From: Tilletia caries
Taxonomy: Eukaryota > Basidiomycota > Exobasidiomycetes > Tilletiales > Tilletiaceae
Length of the DNA: 64,000 bases
Assembly (NCBI GenBank): GCA_032718865.1
Contig: JALUTQ010000020.1
Span: 124,001 to 188,000 of the forward strand
Reading direction: 5' to 3'
Part shown: positions 43,746 to 55,858 of the stretch, piece after piece
Numbering within the stretch: position 1 is the first letter of the stretch
Layout: every line of letters begins with the position of its first letter
Notes under the pieces: model-generated
The model's input: the letters and a program-made list of their open reading frames with translations, nothing else
The model's database searches: none
What the model was told of the DNA's origin: nothing
Translations under genes and position numbers: made by a program

Positions 43746-46027
43746 ATGGCTCAAGCCGGCGCACCCGCTGCACCTGCTGCACCCGCCTACTCCGAGTTCG
43801 ACTACTCCCAGCATTCCCACGACTACAGCCAGGCCGGCGGCGCCGATCCAGCAGCGCCCCAATCCGAAGCAGGCGGCAGCGCAGGCGGGGCACATCAGCA
43901 GCAGCAGCAGCAGCAGCAGCCCGACAACACCTACTCCGACTACCAGAGGGAATACCTCCAGCAGCATCAGGGGTATGCACATGCACAGTATGCTGCCGCT
44001 CAACAGCATGGCGGATACGACATGCATGCTGCCGCCTACGGCCATCACCCACAACATCCCCAGCAGCACGAATATGCGGCTTCCCAGTACGGTGGGGATG
44101 GCGGTGGGCCAGGCAGTGGAGGTCCTGGCGCCGCTGATGGCTATTCCGTCTATTCGGGACATGCAGGGTGGGGGTATGATCAACAGCAGCAGCAACAGCA
44201 ACATCAACTTCAACAGCAGCAACATCAGCCCTACCAGCAACAACAACATGCCCAGCTCCAGCATCAACACTCCATGTACGGCTCCGGCTACGGCGCAGCT
44301 CAGGGCGCAGGAGGAGGACAACAACAAGGAGGAGGACAAGGTGCATATCTCAACGCTGGCAATGGCTGGTCTGATCTCTCGCGGATGAGCTCCGTCAGCG
44401 GCGCGAGTGGGATCGCAGGACCGTCCAATAACGGCATGGGCGGCCAACTGATGCCACCCCAGGGCCCAGTCCTGACTCGCACCTCGACCCATCTCAGCCT
44501 GGCGAACAGTGTCAACTCACGCGGCGGCGGCGGTCCACCGGCCGCATCCAGCAGCGTCAGTCTAGGCGGAGCGAGCGGGATCGGGATCAACATCGGCGGC
44601 GGCCGTCGGAAATCAAAAGACACGGACGTCTCGCAGATGCTGCCCTTCAACAAGGAGTTTGTGGACGAGTATCGGACGCGGATGAAGGATGATCCGGACC
44701 CGGAGGCGCAGTTTGCGTTTGCGAAGTACCTGATCGAGGCTGCGAAGCGGATACACGATCCGCGGGATGGACCTAAGCAGGCGCGCAAGTACCGCGACAA
44801 CCTGCTCTCGGAGAGTCTCAAGCTGATCAAGCGGCTTGCGACGACGGGGATGGGACTGGGCAAACCGCCGTATGCGGAGGCCCAGTTCTTCCTTGCCAAC
44901 TGTTTCGGCAATGGCTCGCTCGGCTTACAGGTCGACCATGAGAAGGCGTACAACCTGTATGTGCAAGCTTCGAAGCAGAACCATCCCGCAGCGACGTACC
45001 GGACCGCGGTCTGCAACGAGGTCGGCGCGGGCACGAAGCGGGATCATCATCGGGCCGTGCTCTTCTTCCGTAAGGCGTCTGCGTTGGGCGACACGGCGGG
45101 GATGTACAAGATTGGGATGATTCTGTTGAATGGTTTACTCGGCCAGCCGCGGAATCCGCGCGATTCGATCGTGTGGCTCAAGAGGGCGGCGGGACAGGCG
45201 GATGAGGAGAATCCACATGCGCTGCATGAGTTGGGCCTGCTGTACGAGCGCGCTCCGTCCGTACCCGGTATGCCACCCGGCGGCGCGGGCTCCGCTGCGC
45301 TGAGCGCCGCCTCTCGCGCGGCAGAAGCTCGGGCGGAGCTTGCGCAGGCTGCAGGGATTGTGCAGGATGAAGGGTACGCGCGGGAGCTGTATACGCAGGC
45401 TGCGCAGTTGGGGTATGCGCCTAGTCAGTTTAAGCTTGGGAGTGCGTATGAGTTTGGGAGTTTGACGTGTGCGGTTGATCCGAAGAGGAGTATTGCTTGG
45501 TATACGAAGGCGGCGCAGAAGGGGGATGGGGAGAGTGAGTTGGCGCTGAGTGGGTGGTACTTGACGTGAGTTGATTTCGCATCCCCGTTTTTTTTCGCGT
45601 ACTTTGATGAGGCTCTTCTGCTGACGCGTTTTGTAAATGCTCAATGGGGATGACTACAGAGGCTCGGACGGGGTGTTGAAGCAGAGCGACTCGGAGGCGT
45701 ACCTGTGGGCGCGACGGGCTGCGATCAAGGGGATCCCGAAGGCAGAGTATGCCGTCGGGTATTACTCTGAGGTCGGGATTGGGGTGAAGCCTGATCTGGA
45801 GGAGGCGAAGCGGTGGTACATGCGCGCAGCAGGTGAGTGGATTCTTCTTCTTCTTCAAACCCTCTCATATCGACGACCACGCTGACACCACACCACGCTG
45901 AACAGCGCAAGGAAACAAACGTGCGATCGCGCGGTTGACGGAGTTGAAGCGGCAGGGGAACCGACCGGGCAAACGCACTGCGCGTCCGACGAGGAAGGAT
46001 GCGGAGAATGAGTGTGTGGTGATGTGA
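43746..46027 (+). CDS. SKT5: SKT5/CHS4-like Sel1-repeat activator of chitin synthase
   Basis: Three exons (43746-45565, 45660-45832, 45906-46027) give 704 aa. The first 280 residues are Gln/Gly/Tyr-rich. A conserved lead MLPFNKEFVDEYRTRMKDDP starts the folded part, followed by Sel1-like repeats: AQFAFAKYLIEAAKR, YAEAQFFLANCFGNGSLGL, AATYRTAVCNEVGAGTKRDH, AGMYKIGMILLNGL, HALHELGLLYE, APSQFKLGSAYEFG, GESELALSGWYLTGSDGVLK, AEYAVGYYSEVGIG. The protein ends CVVM, a CaaX box for prenylation, as in yeast Chs4, which activates chitin synthase III at the bud neck and septum. Start is the ATG in ACCATGG context; an upstream ATG at 43662 is in frame but has no conserved sequence. Confidence 0.92.
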
Positions 46028-46253
46028 AGGGTATTCCCATTCCCACTCCAACTCTCCAGCTCGGGGGGCGCGGTGCTTCCCTTTCACCAATAACCTCTCT
46101 CCCCTTCGACTTTCTGGGCCGCGGACGCCGTTTTCAAGAAGCCGGGCGCCCCTATTCACTCCATATACTGTTTCCACCCGCAATTTTTGCAAGCAATTCT
46201 ACCCCTCTCCCTCCCCTCGCACGGCCAAGCTCCTCTCACCCTGCTCCGCCCGT

Positions 46254-46285
<32 letters not shown>

Positions 46286-47234
46286 TGGACGGAGGCTCGA
46301 CTCAATCCCTTCTCCCCCATATGACCATTTCTTACGCGATAAACCCACTTCACACATACTACACGGCCTGACGATCGAGTTCCTTCCCTGTTTCTCTCTT
46401 TTCCCCCTCTTTCTACCAACTCTTTTCCCCTTTTTTTGCTTCTGCTGTCTCTCCCTCTCCCTGCGTGTGTGTGTCCCTCTGATTCATGTCTCTGGTTCTC
46501 CTCTCTCATCCTCACACAATTTCTCTTTTACCATCCTTCTGGAGCTGAGGCGCTGAGGTGGAGGGAAAGGGGACGACACGTGGCGCTACGCTCGGCGGTA
46601 GGAAGCGTTGGGGAGGACCGAGGGAGGCATCGGAGGTCCGTGTTTATCCGGCTAAAGGTTGAAATGGAGGAATTTAGAGCTGAGCCACGAGAGGGGAATC
46701 TGTGGGGAAGGCAAGTCTCCGTGTGGGGGGTAAATTGTGGAGTGTGGGGAAAACATGAGTGAGGCCCAGCGCCCAGACTGGAGCGGCTTTTGTGTTGGGC
46801 CATGCACTCATCGCTCATCCCATTCATTCGCAGGGCTGCTGTCATCGTTCCTGTCGCTGCCGCTGTCGTCGCCTCTCAACGCCAGCTCATCTCTCTCTCC
46901 GTGCAAAGGCCGGACGCCGGACAGCTCACAGCATCGAACAGCGTTGACTACTCTCCGGACTCCGGTCCTCCTCTTTCCCCTGTCAGATATCTTTCCCTCG
47001 ATTCAAATCCCACAGCATCTCCTCAGGGGCACGCCTTCCGTCGACAGCGAGAAGGTACAAATACCACGGACCTCTCGTCCAACAGACACTCGTCTTCCCG
47101 CGCCTTCAGTCGCGATCCTGGTAAGCTCTTAGACACTACACTCAGCTTCACTCGACCTCGCCCTGAAGCTGACTCTGGGTAACCCCTTTCCTCTTCCACC
47201 CCCCTTAGCTCTGAATCCCTCCCCCTGTCTAACG
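46028..47234. other. Intergenic with GTCGGC repeat
   Basis: About 1.2 kb. A GTCGGC hexamer repeat (about five copies, 46254-46284) lies soon after the SKT5-like stop. The right half is the pyrimidine-rich leader of the bHLH gene. No supported gene. Confidence 0.55.
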
Positions 47235-50200
47235 ATGGAGGCCTCCTACTCGTCATCCAACCCGTTCGGGAACAGCTCAGCCGCAAGCGCAGACGACCTC
47301 CAGCATCTCAGCCCACCGCCTTCGAACCTGATCGACGACGTCTTCCTCCTCCCAGACCACCTCTACCTCGCCCTCAGTGGGAGTGAACAGCACCCGCATT
47401 CTTTTCCACAGCACACCTTTGCTCAACACACTGCGCAATCGGCTCATTTCCCAGACCATCAGCAGCAGCACCAGCACCAGCAACACCAGCAGCAGCATCA
47501 ACAACAACAACATCAGCAACAACTCTGGAACCACCCAGCATCATCAGCGGCTGCAGCGGCTCATCTCCAGCTGCAACCCTCCGGCTGTCTGCACGATGAT
47601 CCAAACTCATACTCCAATGGCATCACCCCCACGTCGACCCAGCCAATCACCTTCGGCTTTGATTCAGTGTCAGCACAGCAAAATCACCAATACCATCAAC
47701 CTGCCCAGCCCCAGACCATCGGCCCACCATCATCACAGCCAGCAGGATCATCAGCCTTACAAGACTCCTCCTCCTCCTCCTTCTACTCCAACTTCTCGCC
47801 CTCCGTGGCGAATTCGTCTCCGTATGCATATGCACACTCCAACTCCCAGCATACCACGTCCTCGTCGATGATGGGTGCCAGGATGGCCAACGGGCCCAGT
47901 GCGGGAGCTGGTCCGATCGATTTCGGCGCAGGTGGGTCGACGCCTGCGACTAGTATCTTTTCCCTCGCTTCGTCCGTGCCGCAGTCGTATTCCAACCATG
48001 GCCATCAGCTCTCGCAGCCACTTCCTCAGCACAACCAGCACCATCATCTTATGGGCAGTCATGCTTTCCATCAGCACGGAGGCGGAGCCGGAGGTGGGAT
48101 GGACACGTTCGAACGACGACTCAGTGTGGATCATCATCAGCAGGCCCAGCCCATCTCAGGCGTACCAGCCTCGGTCCCTTCGTCCTTCCACTTCGGTCTG
48201 CCCCACGCTGCCTCCTTGCCGGGAAACCACATCCCTGACCTCATCAATGATTCGATGATGTCCCCTACCATGCGCCAGCATAAGCAGGACCAGCATCGTC
48301 GACATCGCTCGTCGACTTCCTCATCGCCCGTCGCAGCACGACGCATGAAAGATCGCTCCCTCAGTCGATCCCGTGTTAGCGGTGTGCACCAGCCCTACGA
48401 TGGGATGGGCGAACCGGACTCTTCGCCAGCGGAAGGAGGAGCGGGAGCGGGAACGGGAGTCGGGAAAGCACCCTCGACCCGTTCTCGAGCTGGCCGACGA
48501 GCTTCCATCGGGCCTGCTGCGGCTCGAGCAGCGGCGGCCGGTGGCGCTCGTGGTCGGAGTGGGAGCACCGTCGCCAGTCAGGCAGGCGGAACCCATCATC
48601 GTCGAGCCAGTCAGACGGAAGACGTACTCAGCCAGCAATCTCCATCTTCGTCGCCAGCCCTTTCCTTCTTCCAGTCTTTCACCGGTGGCGGGTCTCACTC
48701 CCAGTCGCAGCCTGCGAATCTGGCAGGCGTGGGCGAGTCCTCGGGCAATTGTTCCTCATCTTCCGCCCAGGACTCGCCGATGTCGTCCTCCCAGTCTGCA
48801 GGAGCATCCATCCTCGGCTCCACCAACCATTCGGCCATCTTTCTCGATCCCGCAGTCGGAGTGGGAGCGTACTCATACGGACAGCAGCAGCAGCAGCATT
48901 TCCGCTCCAGCGCGAGTCAGAGCCAGAGTCAGTCACCTGCTAGTAGTGCGGGCGGCGGTAGCGGTGGCGGTGGCTCCGGGGACGGAGGATGTCCTTCGAT
49001 GCTGTACCTTCGTCATCCTCATTATCACCCTTCCTCTGCTGCCAATCCGGTCTTCCTCCCCAGCGTCGTGGAAGAGGGCGGCGGTGCAAACTCGAACGGA
49101 AACGGAAACGGAGCTGGTCGGCCTGCTGCTGCTGATGTTGGCATGCAGGGCATCGTCAAGCGAGAGGACGTCGAACGTTGCGATGGGGGTGATGGCAATG
49201 ACGACGGTGAATGCGAGGCATTCGATTATGATGCTGCTGGGGACGATGGGGATGAAGACTTTGTGGATGAGGAGGAAACGCTGGAGGGAGACGAGGAGGG
49301 GGAGGAGAACGATGATGAGACGCTGGGCCAGCTGCGAGCGCAGCAGCAGAAGAAGAACAAGAAGAAGACAAGTCCTGCCGTTTCTTCTACTGGGCGGGGG
49401 AAAAAGTCAGTTCGTCAAACTCCTGCCACTACGTCTGCCTCGGCGATGAATGAAGACGACGACGCAGCTGCCGGTGCCGGTGCGAGCAGGACACGGAAAG
49501 CGAAGGCGAGAGCGAGTTCTTCGTCGACTGCGGCGGTGGGGAAGAAGACTACCGTCCCCGGCGGAAAACGGGTCACGATTGCTTCGTCGTCGAAGGCGAA
49601 GGGCGGGGCTGGTCAGGTCGTGGATGGGGATGGGGATGTCATATCAGCAGGCGGAGGCGCGGATGAAGGTGGTGCTGTTGATGATGATGAGTGTGCTGGT
49701 AGTAAGGCGGCGACGACAACGAGAGGGAAGGTGGTCGGGACTGCGGCTGCGAAGAAGGGTAGGGCCGGGACTAAGGAGAAGGACCCTGAGGCTGAGGCGA
49801 GACGTCTGTAAGTCCACTGGTCCCGCAAGATGGTCTTCCCCCGTTCCTTTTCCTTACTAAAGATCTAACTCTTGCCTTTTTTCTATATCCAACCCCTGTC
49901 CAGTGCCGAGCGCCGCCGTCGTCGTCGAGAGAGCCACAACGCAGTCGAGCGCCGCCGAAGAGACACCATCAACGAGAAAATCACCGAGCTGGCGACCCTA
50001 CTTCCCGAAGCCATGTTGCTCGAGGCCATCGCGAGCTCGACTTCGGGGGGGAATAGTGGGGCGTTTGACATTGCTGCTGCGGTGAAGACGCTTGCCAACT
50101 CGGCTTCTGCTTCCGCGGTGGATGTGGAGGCGGATGCGGATGTGGACGTGAAGGCAGACGGGAAGGGGGACGCTGGGGTGGATTGGGAGAGGGCGGCCTT

Positions 50201-52413
50201 GGTGGCTTCGTCGTACTCGCTCCCTCCACTCTTGCATGAGCTTACTGGACGTGATGACGAGGACGACGAAGAGGACGGTGACGATGAAGAAAAAGATGAC
50301 CATCGTCGCGGAGAAGAGGACCGTGGTCGAGCGTTTAAGCCGAACACGATGATGATGAGTCCGCAGACAGCGCTTGCGGGTCTTCCGTTCCTGAGCATAA
50401 GTGGAGGAGGAGGGGGCGGAAGCAGAGGTGGGAATGGCTATGGCCACAAGCAGACGACGGGTTCTACTGTTGATGGTGGTGGTGGGACGAACACGAACGT
50501 TTTGAGCGGATTCGGGTCTTCGTCCAGCAGTCACTTCGTCGGTAGCGGTGGAAACAACTACTCGTACGGCGCGTTCCCTAGCGGCATCGGCGGTCCTCCG
50601 ACTCAGGCCAGCTCGACGTCTTCGATCCCGCGACACATTCTGAGCTGGGTAACCGCCTCCGCGACGCAAGCTCAGCGCACGAACACGACGAGCCTCCCGA
50701 ACGAGCCTACGACGGCGTCGGTTATGATGGGCAGCTTGAATCCGACGCTTGTGTATGCGGCGGCGCTGGCTCCTGTGCATCGGGATAGTGCTGCGTTGGC
50801 GGCTGCGCAGGCTAAGCCGAATAAGGGTATCATCTGTGAGTTTTGGTTCTCTTACAACAAACAGGAAATAAGATGCATTTTTATGGAAGAAATAAGCTGG
50901 GCATTGCATGAACTGACATTCTTCTCCTCCTCGTCGAACAGTACGAAAGAGCGTCGATTACATCCGGCATCTGCAACAGTTCCTCGACATGCAGATGGGC
51001 ATCAATCGAGCGTTGGAAGCTGAAGTCCAAGCGCTGCGAGGCGTGATGGGAGGAGGGGACGAGTGCGGGGGAGGTGGGAGAGAGCGTGCGACAACGGTGA
51101 CGACGAAGAATTTGCACGATTTCACCATGGCGACTGCCTCGGGCCACACGGAGTCTGGACCGTCGCAGTATCAGCCGTTCCGGTCGCAGCCGTTGACCAA
51201 GCTTGGCAGCTTGGACCAGCTGAAGTCTGGGCTGGGAGGGGCCGATGGTGGTGCAGTTTCTTCTTCTTCTTCTTCTGCTCGTGTCGACTCTTCCGGCGAT
51301 GCTCCAGCGACGTCAACGTCGGCTACCACCACCAACGGAGGTGCCACTGGCATCGTGCTGAACCCAGGCCCTGGACTGGGCTCGAACGGAACCACCCATA
51401 GCGGTCGAAGGGCAAGTCCACCCCCACCTCTTCCCACGCCGTCGGCTGAGAATCGGGTTCAGGCGGCGGCGAGTTTGGAACCTTGGATGGGGTTGGCGTA
51501 CGATGCTCGGACGGGATTACCGAGACGGCCTTCGCCTGAACCGGAGTCGATGGCTGCTGCGGCGGCGGGGGCGGGGAAGCAGTCGCACCAGACTGATCGA
51601 CGACCCTTCTCGCCGGCTGCCTCCGGTCCGATGCCGCTTCAGCCAGGGCAGGCACACGGTCACGTCCAGGGCCAGCCGGGATCCCTGTCTCCGAAGTTCT
51701 CTCCTGGCAGTTCGTTGCGCTCCTCGTTCTCGGATGCTGGGAATAGGCTTGGTATCTCGGCTGCGGCGGCGTTCATGATGAGTCCTTCGGGAGGAGGTGG
51801 TGGAGCTCGTGTACTTGGGTCTGCTCCTCATGGCGGCCAGAATGTCGGTCGGAATGGCGGATACGAGCAGCGGCATGGTTATGGTCATCCGTCGCACGGG
51901 AACGGGAACGGGAACGGGCACAGTCAGCAGGGACACAGGACACAGCATCCGGGCGGTGGTGCCGGAGGCGGCGTCGAAGTAGAGCGTGGCCGTCCCCGAA
52001 CACGATCGGTCCATCCTGTGATGTCAAGCTCCCACGCCAGCAACAGCAACAACAACAACAACAGCAGCGAAGGTAGCTGGCCGGAGCTCAAAGCAAGCGC
52101 GGCTCTCTCCCGCGCGACGAGCGAGGAACGCTTGCCGTCGGCTCGGATGACGCCTGCTGGCTTTGGGTCCCAGAGTCGGATGGCCAGTCTGGGAAGGGTA
52201 GGATCACCTGGTTCGCCGAGGTCGCCGATGTTGGGTTCTTCGGCTGCTTTGCATCGGCAGAATGGCGGGATGCATCAGGGTTTTGTCGGGCTTGGGCTTG
52301 ATGAGTTCTTTGCGAGCATGGGTGGAGCGGGGGCGGGGATCTTGGTTGCGGATTCGCACTCTGGTGTGACTGCGGGGGAAGGAGGTAACGGACTTGTCGC
52401 TATGGAAGAGTGA
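47235..52413 (+). CDS. Large bHLH transcription factor with split helix-loop-helix
   Basis: Three exons (47235-49807, 49904-50835, 50942-52413) give 1658 aa. The basic region and helix 1 lie at about 858-895 (RRRRESHNAVERRRRDTINE, KITELATLLPEA), with the E-box reading residues H-x3-E-R-x2-R. Helix 2 is at about 1160-1200 (KPNKGIILRKSVDYIRHLQQ, FLDMQMGINRALEAEVQALR) and continues as a short coiled coil. Between them lie about 265 residues of acidic and Gly/Ser-rich sequence, so the loop is extremely long. The intron at 50836-50941 lies exactly at the start of helix 2. The N-terminal half is Gln/His/Ser-rich, with an acidic block before the basic region. Targets cannot be inferred. Confidence 0.88.
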
Positions 52414-53739
52414 ACATTGGCGGATTTTGAGGGTTGAAGGTCGTCTTTTCCTCGATTCTGCGTCCTCGGCACGTTCGGTTTCACCACTGTTCAAGAAACA
52501 TCCGATACTTCACGCGGCGTTCGACAGCCCCATACTTCGTCTCTTCTCAACATCTGTGCATCAGCTTCAAAATTGCGGCCCCGTCTCAAAACTTACCAGC
52601 TCCAATCTCGACCCAATCGACCGAGCTATCGCATCCTCGCGGAAGCGGGCCCGAATAGGCCCCCATCAGCTTTCCTCCGATTCCAGTCCCCTTTCGCTCC
52701 CTCATGCTGTTGATCTTCCAAGCTGGCCCACGACCGATCCGCGATCACATACCAACGCACGACGCTCGTCCGGGCCTGCCCCCCCCCCCAAGCGTAAACA
52801 CGTATTTATATCCCAGAACAGACAATGCCCTTCTGTCCTGTTTCTTTTCACGGGTTTCTACAACTTTCCCAGAAACCGGCCCGCCGGGCCCCCCAATTCT
52901 GTCGATCTTACTATCTTAGTCTCTTTACGTCCCTCTCTTTCCTTAATATTATGGCAGATTTTGTGCACGTCTGTAAGACACTCGCACAACGCAGTCAGGG
53001 AAAGAGACGCGCTGGATGTACTGAGTGGTCGTTCGATGTACCTTTTGGAAGACGGTGTTGAAGACTTGATGGGTGGCCTTGCTGACGTTCTCAGGTTACT
53101 AAACTCGTCCGCACGTGTATTTCTCGGTCGAAGCGCAGTCAACCCATGCACCCGAGAGAACCTTCTCATCCGCTTAACGGCTACTGTTCCGTCCCCCAGC
53201 AGCTGAAGTTCATCGTCAAGATCTGATCTCATGTCCTACACCTTTTAGGACTGCGCTTCGCAATGTACGATGTATCCACCATGAGCACACGAAACTATCC
53301 AGAGCATCGACGAGTCACAAGATTGATGCACGTGTAGGCGGCTGACTCTCCTCTGAATGGAAAGGATTAATGGCATGCCAGGAACGCTTGCCGTACAAAA
53401 CCAAAGAACCAAGAAGTGACCGTGCTTCGTCCTTTGTTTCGAGTGCGAGATCACCAACGTGTCCGACGTCCAACAGGAACAGCATTCACAGCAGTTGCGA
53501 GGAGGTTGATGGTTGAGCGGTAAGCCCGTGCCCTCAACCTATGGGACGAAATTATGAAAACAAATAAACTTGCCGAGAGAAACAAATTGAACCTTTACTC
53601 ATTTTCCCACGCTCGCCACTATGCCACTTCTCTATAGGAGTGAGAAGAAAAGTGTCACGCAAGCGGAGGTACATAACGACAACCCACCGACGCCAGCGTG
53701 GGCACGCCGACCCTCATACCGACGTTTCCTGAGAGAGTA
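52414..53739. other. bHLH 3' region and unassigned DNA
   Basis: The first part is the 3' untranslated region of the bHLH gene. An 813-nt plus-strand ORF (52394-53206) starts inside the bHLH coding end and has no family match; a 375-nt minus-strand ORF (52858-53232) opposes it. Neither is convincing. No repeats seen. Confidence 0.4.
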
Positions 53740-53740
53740 G

Positions 53741-55200
53741 TCACCAGAGCCCCAGCCCAGCTCCCCCGCGGCCCGAGGCGCTCGAACAACGTCCGTCAAA
53801 GGACTTGACTAAAGCCATATTGTCAGGATTGCCGGCGAGCTCGACGTAGGCGTCGATCCACACACCACACGGCGGGTCAAGACTTATGCGGTAGGTAGAT
53901 AGGGCATACGCGATCGCCTGCCTGGGTGAACGCGTCTTGCTTTGCTCCACTCGGTCTGAGGGACGAAAGGCGTCAATCTGAACAAGCTGTGCGGGAGCGC
54001 GTGTATGATGTACCCACCGCAAAAGTCGAGCTCAGCCCGTGGAGTCTGGGTCGACGCTTACGTCACGCTCGGCATAAAATCTGACAAGACGATCTCGGAC
54101 AGGGTCCTGTTGCATGTCATCAGAGCATCTCGGGCTGCAGGAGGGTTCGGGTGCGGCTCTAGTAACGAAGTGAAGCGGGCCGCATACGAGGGCACCCGTC
54201 TCCTCCTTCGACCCTGACTTCGAATGCCATGCTGAAAAGAAGCTCGCCTACCCTGAGCTGGGACTCGGAACGACGCTCATCGTTACGGATGAGAACTCCA
54301 AGTGGGCCACGCCGCGGATCGTCCTTGTCCCACGAGAGCATTCCTTGAGGAACTCGAAGCGCACAGGGACAGAGCCGCCATACTGCGGACATGAGAGCGA
54401 GGTTGAATGCGAAAATGAAAGGACCCTTGGGAGTTGCTGCTCTTGGCAGTCGAAGTATCCAGTTATTCCCTGGAATTATAGGAAGCTGTGTGAGCAAGGT
54501 ACACAATTCAACGCAAAACCAGAGCAGGCGTGTGCGGGGAGACTGACTGGGTTGATGGGCTGGACCTGCCCGCGGGACACAATCTTCCCACTCTCGATGA
54601 GTAGGACACCTGTGGCGGCATACATGCAATCGGCCCATCGATGGGCATCGATGTCGTCGGGAGCGTTGAGGACAGCATCAAGTTGGCGGAAGTCGCTCGG
54701 GGAGAAAGATCTTCCTTGATGTTGGCATGGTGAGCTGTGATGAAGACACGGGGGTTAAAGCGTAGAGCCGTCTTGCGAACCATCAGGGCCTCCCGTTGCT
54801 TGATGGGAGATAAACTCTCGGTTCAAGTTCCGCCAGTCGATGGTGTCGAGATCGATCTGGTGAGAGGTGAGTAGAGGGCAGAGAGACGTTCAGCAGTCAG
54901 TAGTGAGCAGTAAAAAAGTCAGCAGTCAGGAATCAGCTCGTAAAGTTGAGCGCTTGAGTGAACCCTCGACCTGTCGCCCACCTACAAGGGACTGGAAGCT
55001 CGACGGCACTCGCACAGGAAGTGCATCATTTAAAAGGCGCATGGGGCAGTTCCAACAAGAATTGCTCAAGCGCCGCCCAAAGCCCGCGGACCTCGTCCTC
55101 GTCGAACGTGATGGCATCTCTCCAATCTCCATGCATCCTTGAATGCTACGTCGCCGATCTGCTTCTCCAAAGGACAAGGTGCGTCTGATACGCGACGTGT
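53741..55200 (-). pseudogene. Degraded protein-coding relic(s), family unknown
   Basis: Protein-like pieces appear in changing minus-strand frames: PCPLEKQIGDVAFKDAW, then in another frame WRDAITFDEDEVRGLWAALE, then after a plausible intron acceptor (CTCACCAG at about 54857) IDLDTIDWRNLNREFISHQ, then REALMVRKTALRFNPRVFIT, then DFRQLDAVLNAPDDIDAHRW with YAATGVLLIESGKIVSRG, and at 53741-54022 PCGVWIDAYVELAGNPDN. On the plus strand at 54005-54217 a related piece reads ARGVWVDAYVTLGIKSDK. The frames cannot be joined by standard introns. I read this as one or two decayed genes, partly inverted, of a family I do not recognise. Confidence 0.45.
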
Positions 55201-55326
55201 CTGGACCGAGCTAGGGCAGCAACGTGCTCGAGTCGCGACGAGTGAAGATCAGAGACGGTGTGCGGGTGAACAAAGAAGAAGGTCAGCACGAACGTCGCAA
55301 GTAAGCTGATGACCCATTACATATAG

Positions 55327-55540
55327 AATGTCCGCGAATCTGACATCGTCTTTGTACCAGGTACTGTTACGTGTCGGCGGGAAGGCCGTCGACTTCCTGC
55401 TGGAGGGTCAGAAAAGATCGTTGGTCGAGACGGTACGGGACTTTGCGTTGGCGGGACCACAACGAAGAGATGCCATAGCTGCAACACTTGTTCAAAGGTG
55501 CGACCTGGATGGTATGTATGGAGGAGAAAGAATGAAATGA
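55327..55540 (+). CDS. Small ORF, uncertain
   Basis: A 70-aa plus-strand frame from the ATG at 55328 (SANLTSSLYQVLLRVGGKAV, DFLLEGQKRSLVETVRDFAL). It reads like a helical protein piece but has no known match and lies in a region of decayed coding DNA. It may be another relic. Confidence 0.25.
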
Positions 55541-55858
55541 GAGGTTGGAGGATCGTTTCGCTAGGGTCGATTCATTGGTGTACGTACATACATACTCACT
55601 AAGCTTACGGTCCTACGGTCAACAATCGGATACATAGCGTCAAACGGTTGATGATGGTACATACACTGTCTCAACGAAGCGCCGAGCGAAAGGCAATATC
55701 AAAATCATTCGTTGAATTTGGATAGGCTGTGGGTTGCATTTTCAGAGTTGAGAGGAAAGGACTATACGGCCAACCGAGGGATCGGACAGGGGGAACCAAG
55801 ATCGGAGACGGGAGGAAAGGAGAGAGGAAGCGTTCGGGAAACCGCAAGACATCCTGCC

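Noticed and set aside
52394..53206. 270-aa plus-strand ORF
   Set aside because: It begins inside the bHLH coding end, is compositionally uneven and has no conserved motif; an opposing ORF covers the same DNA.
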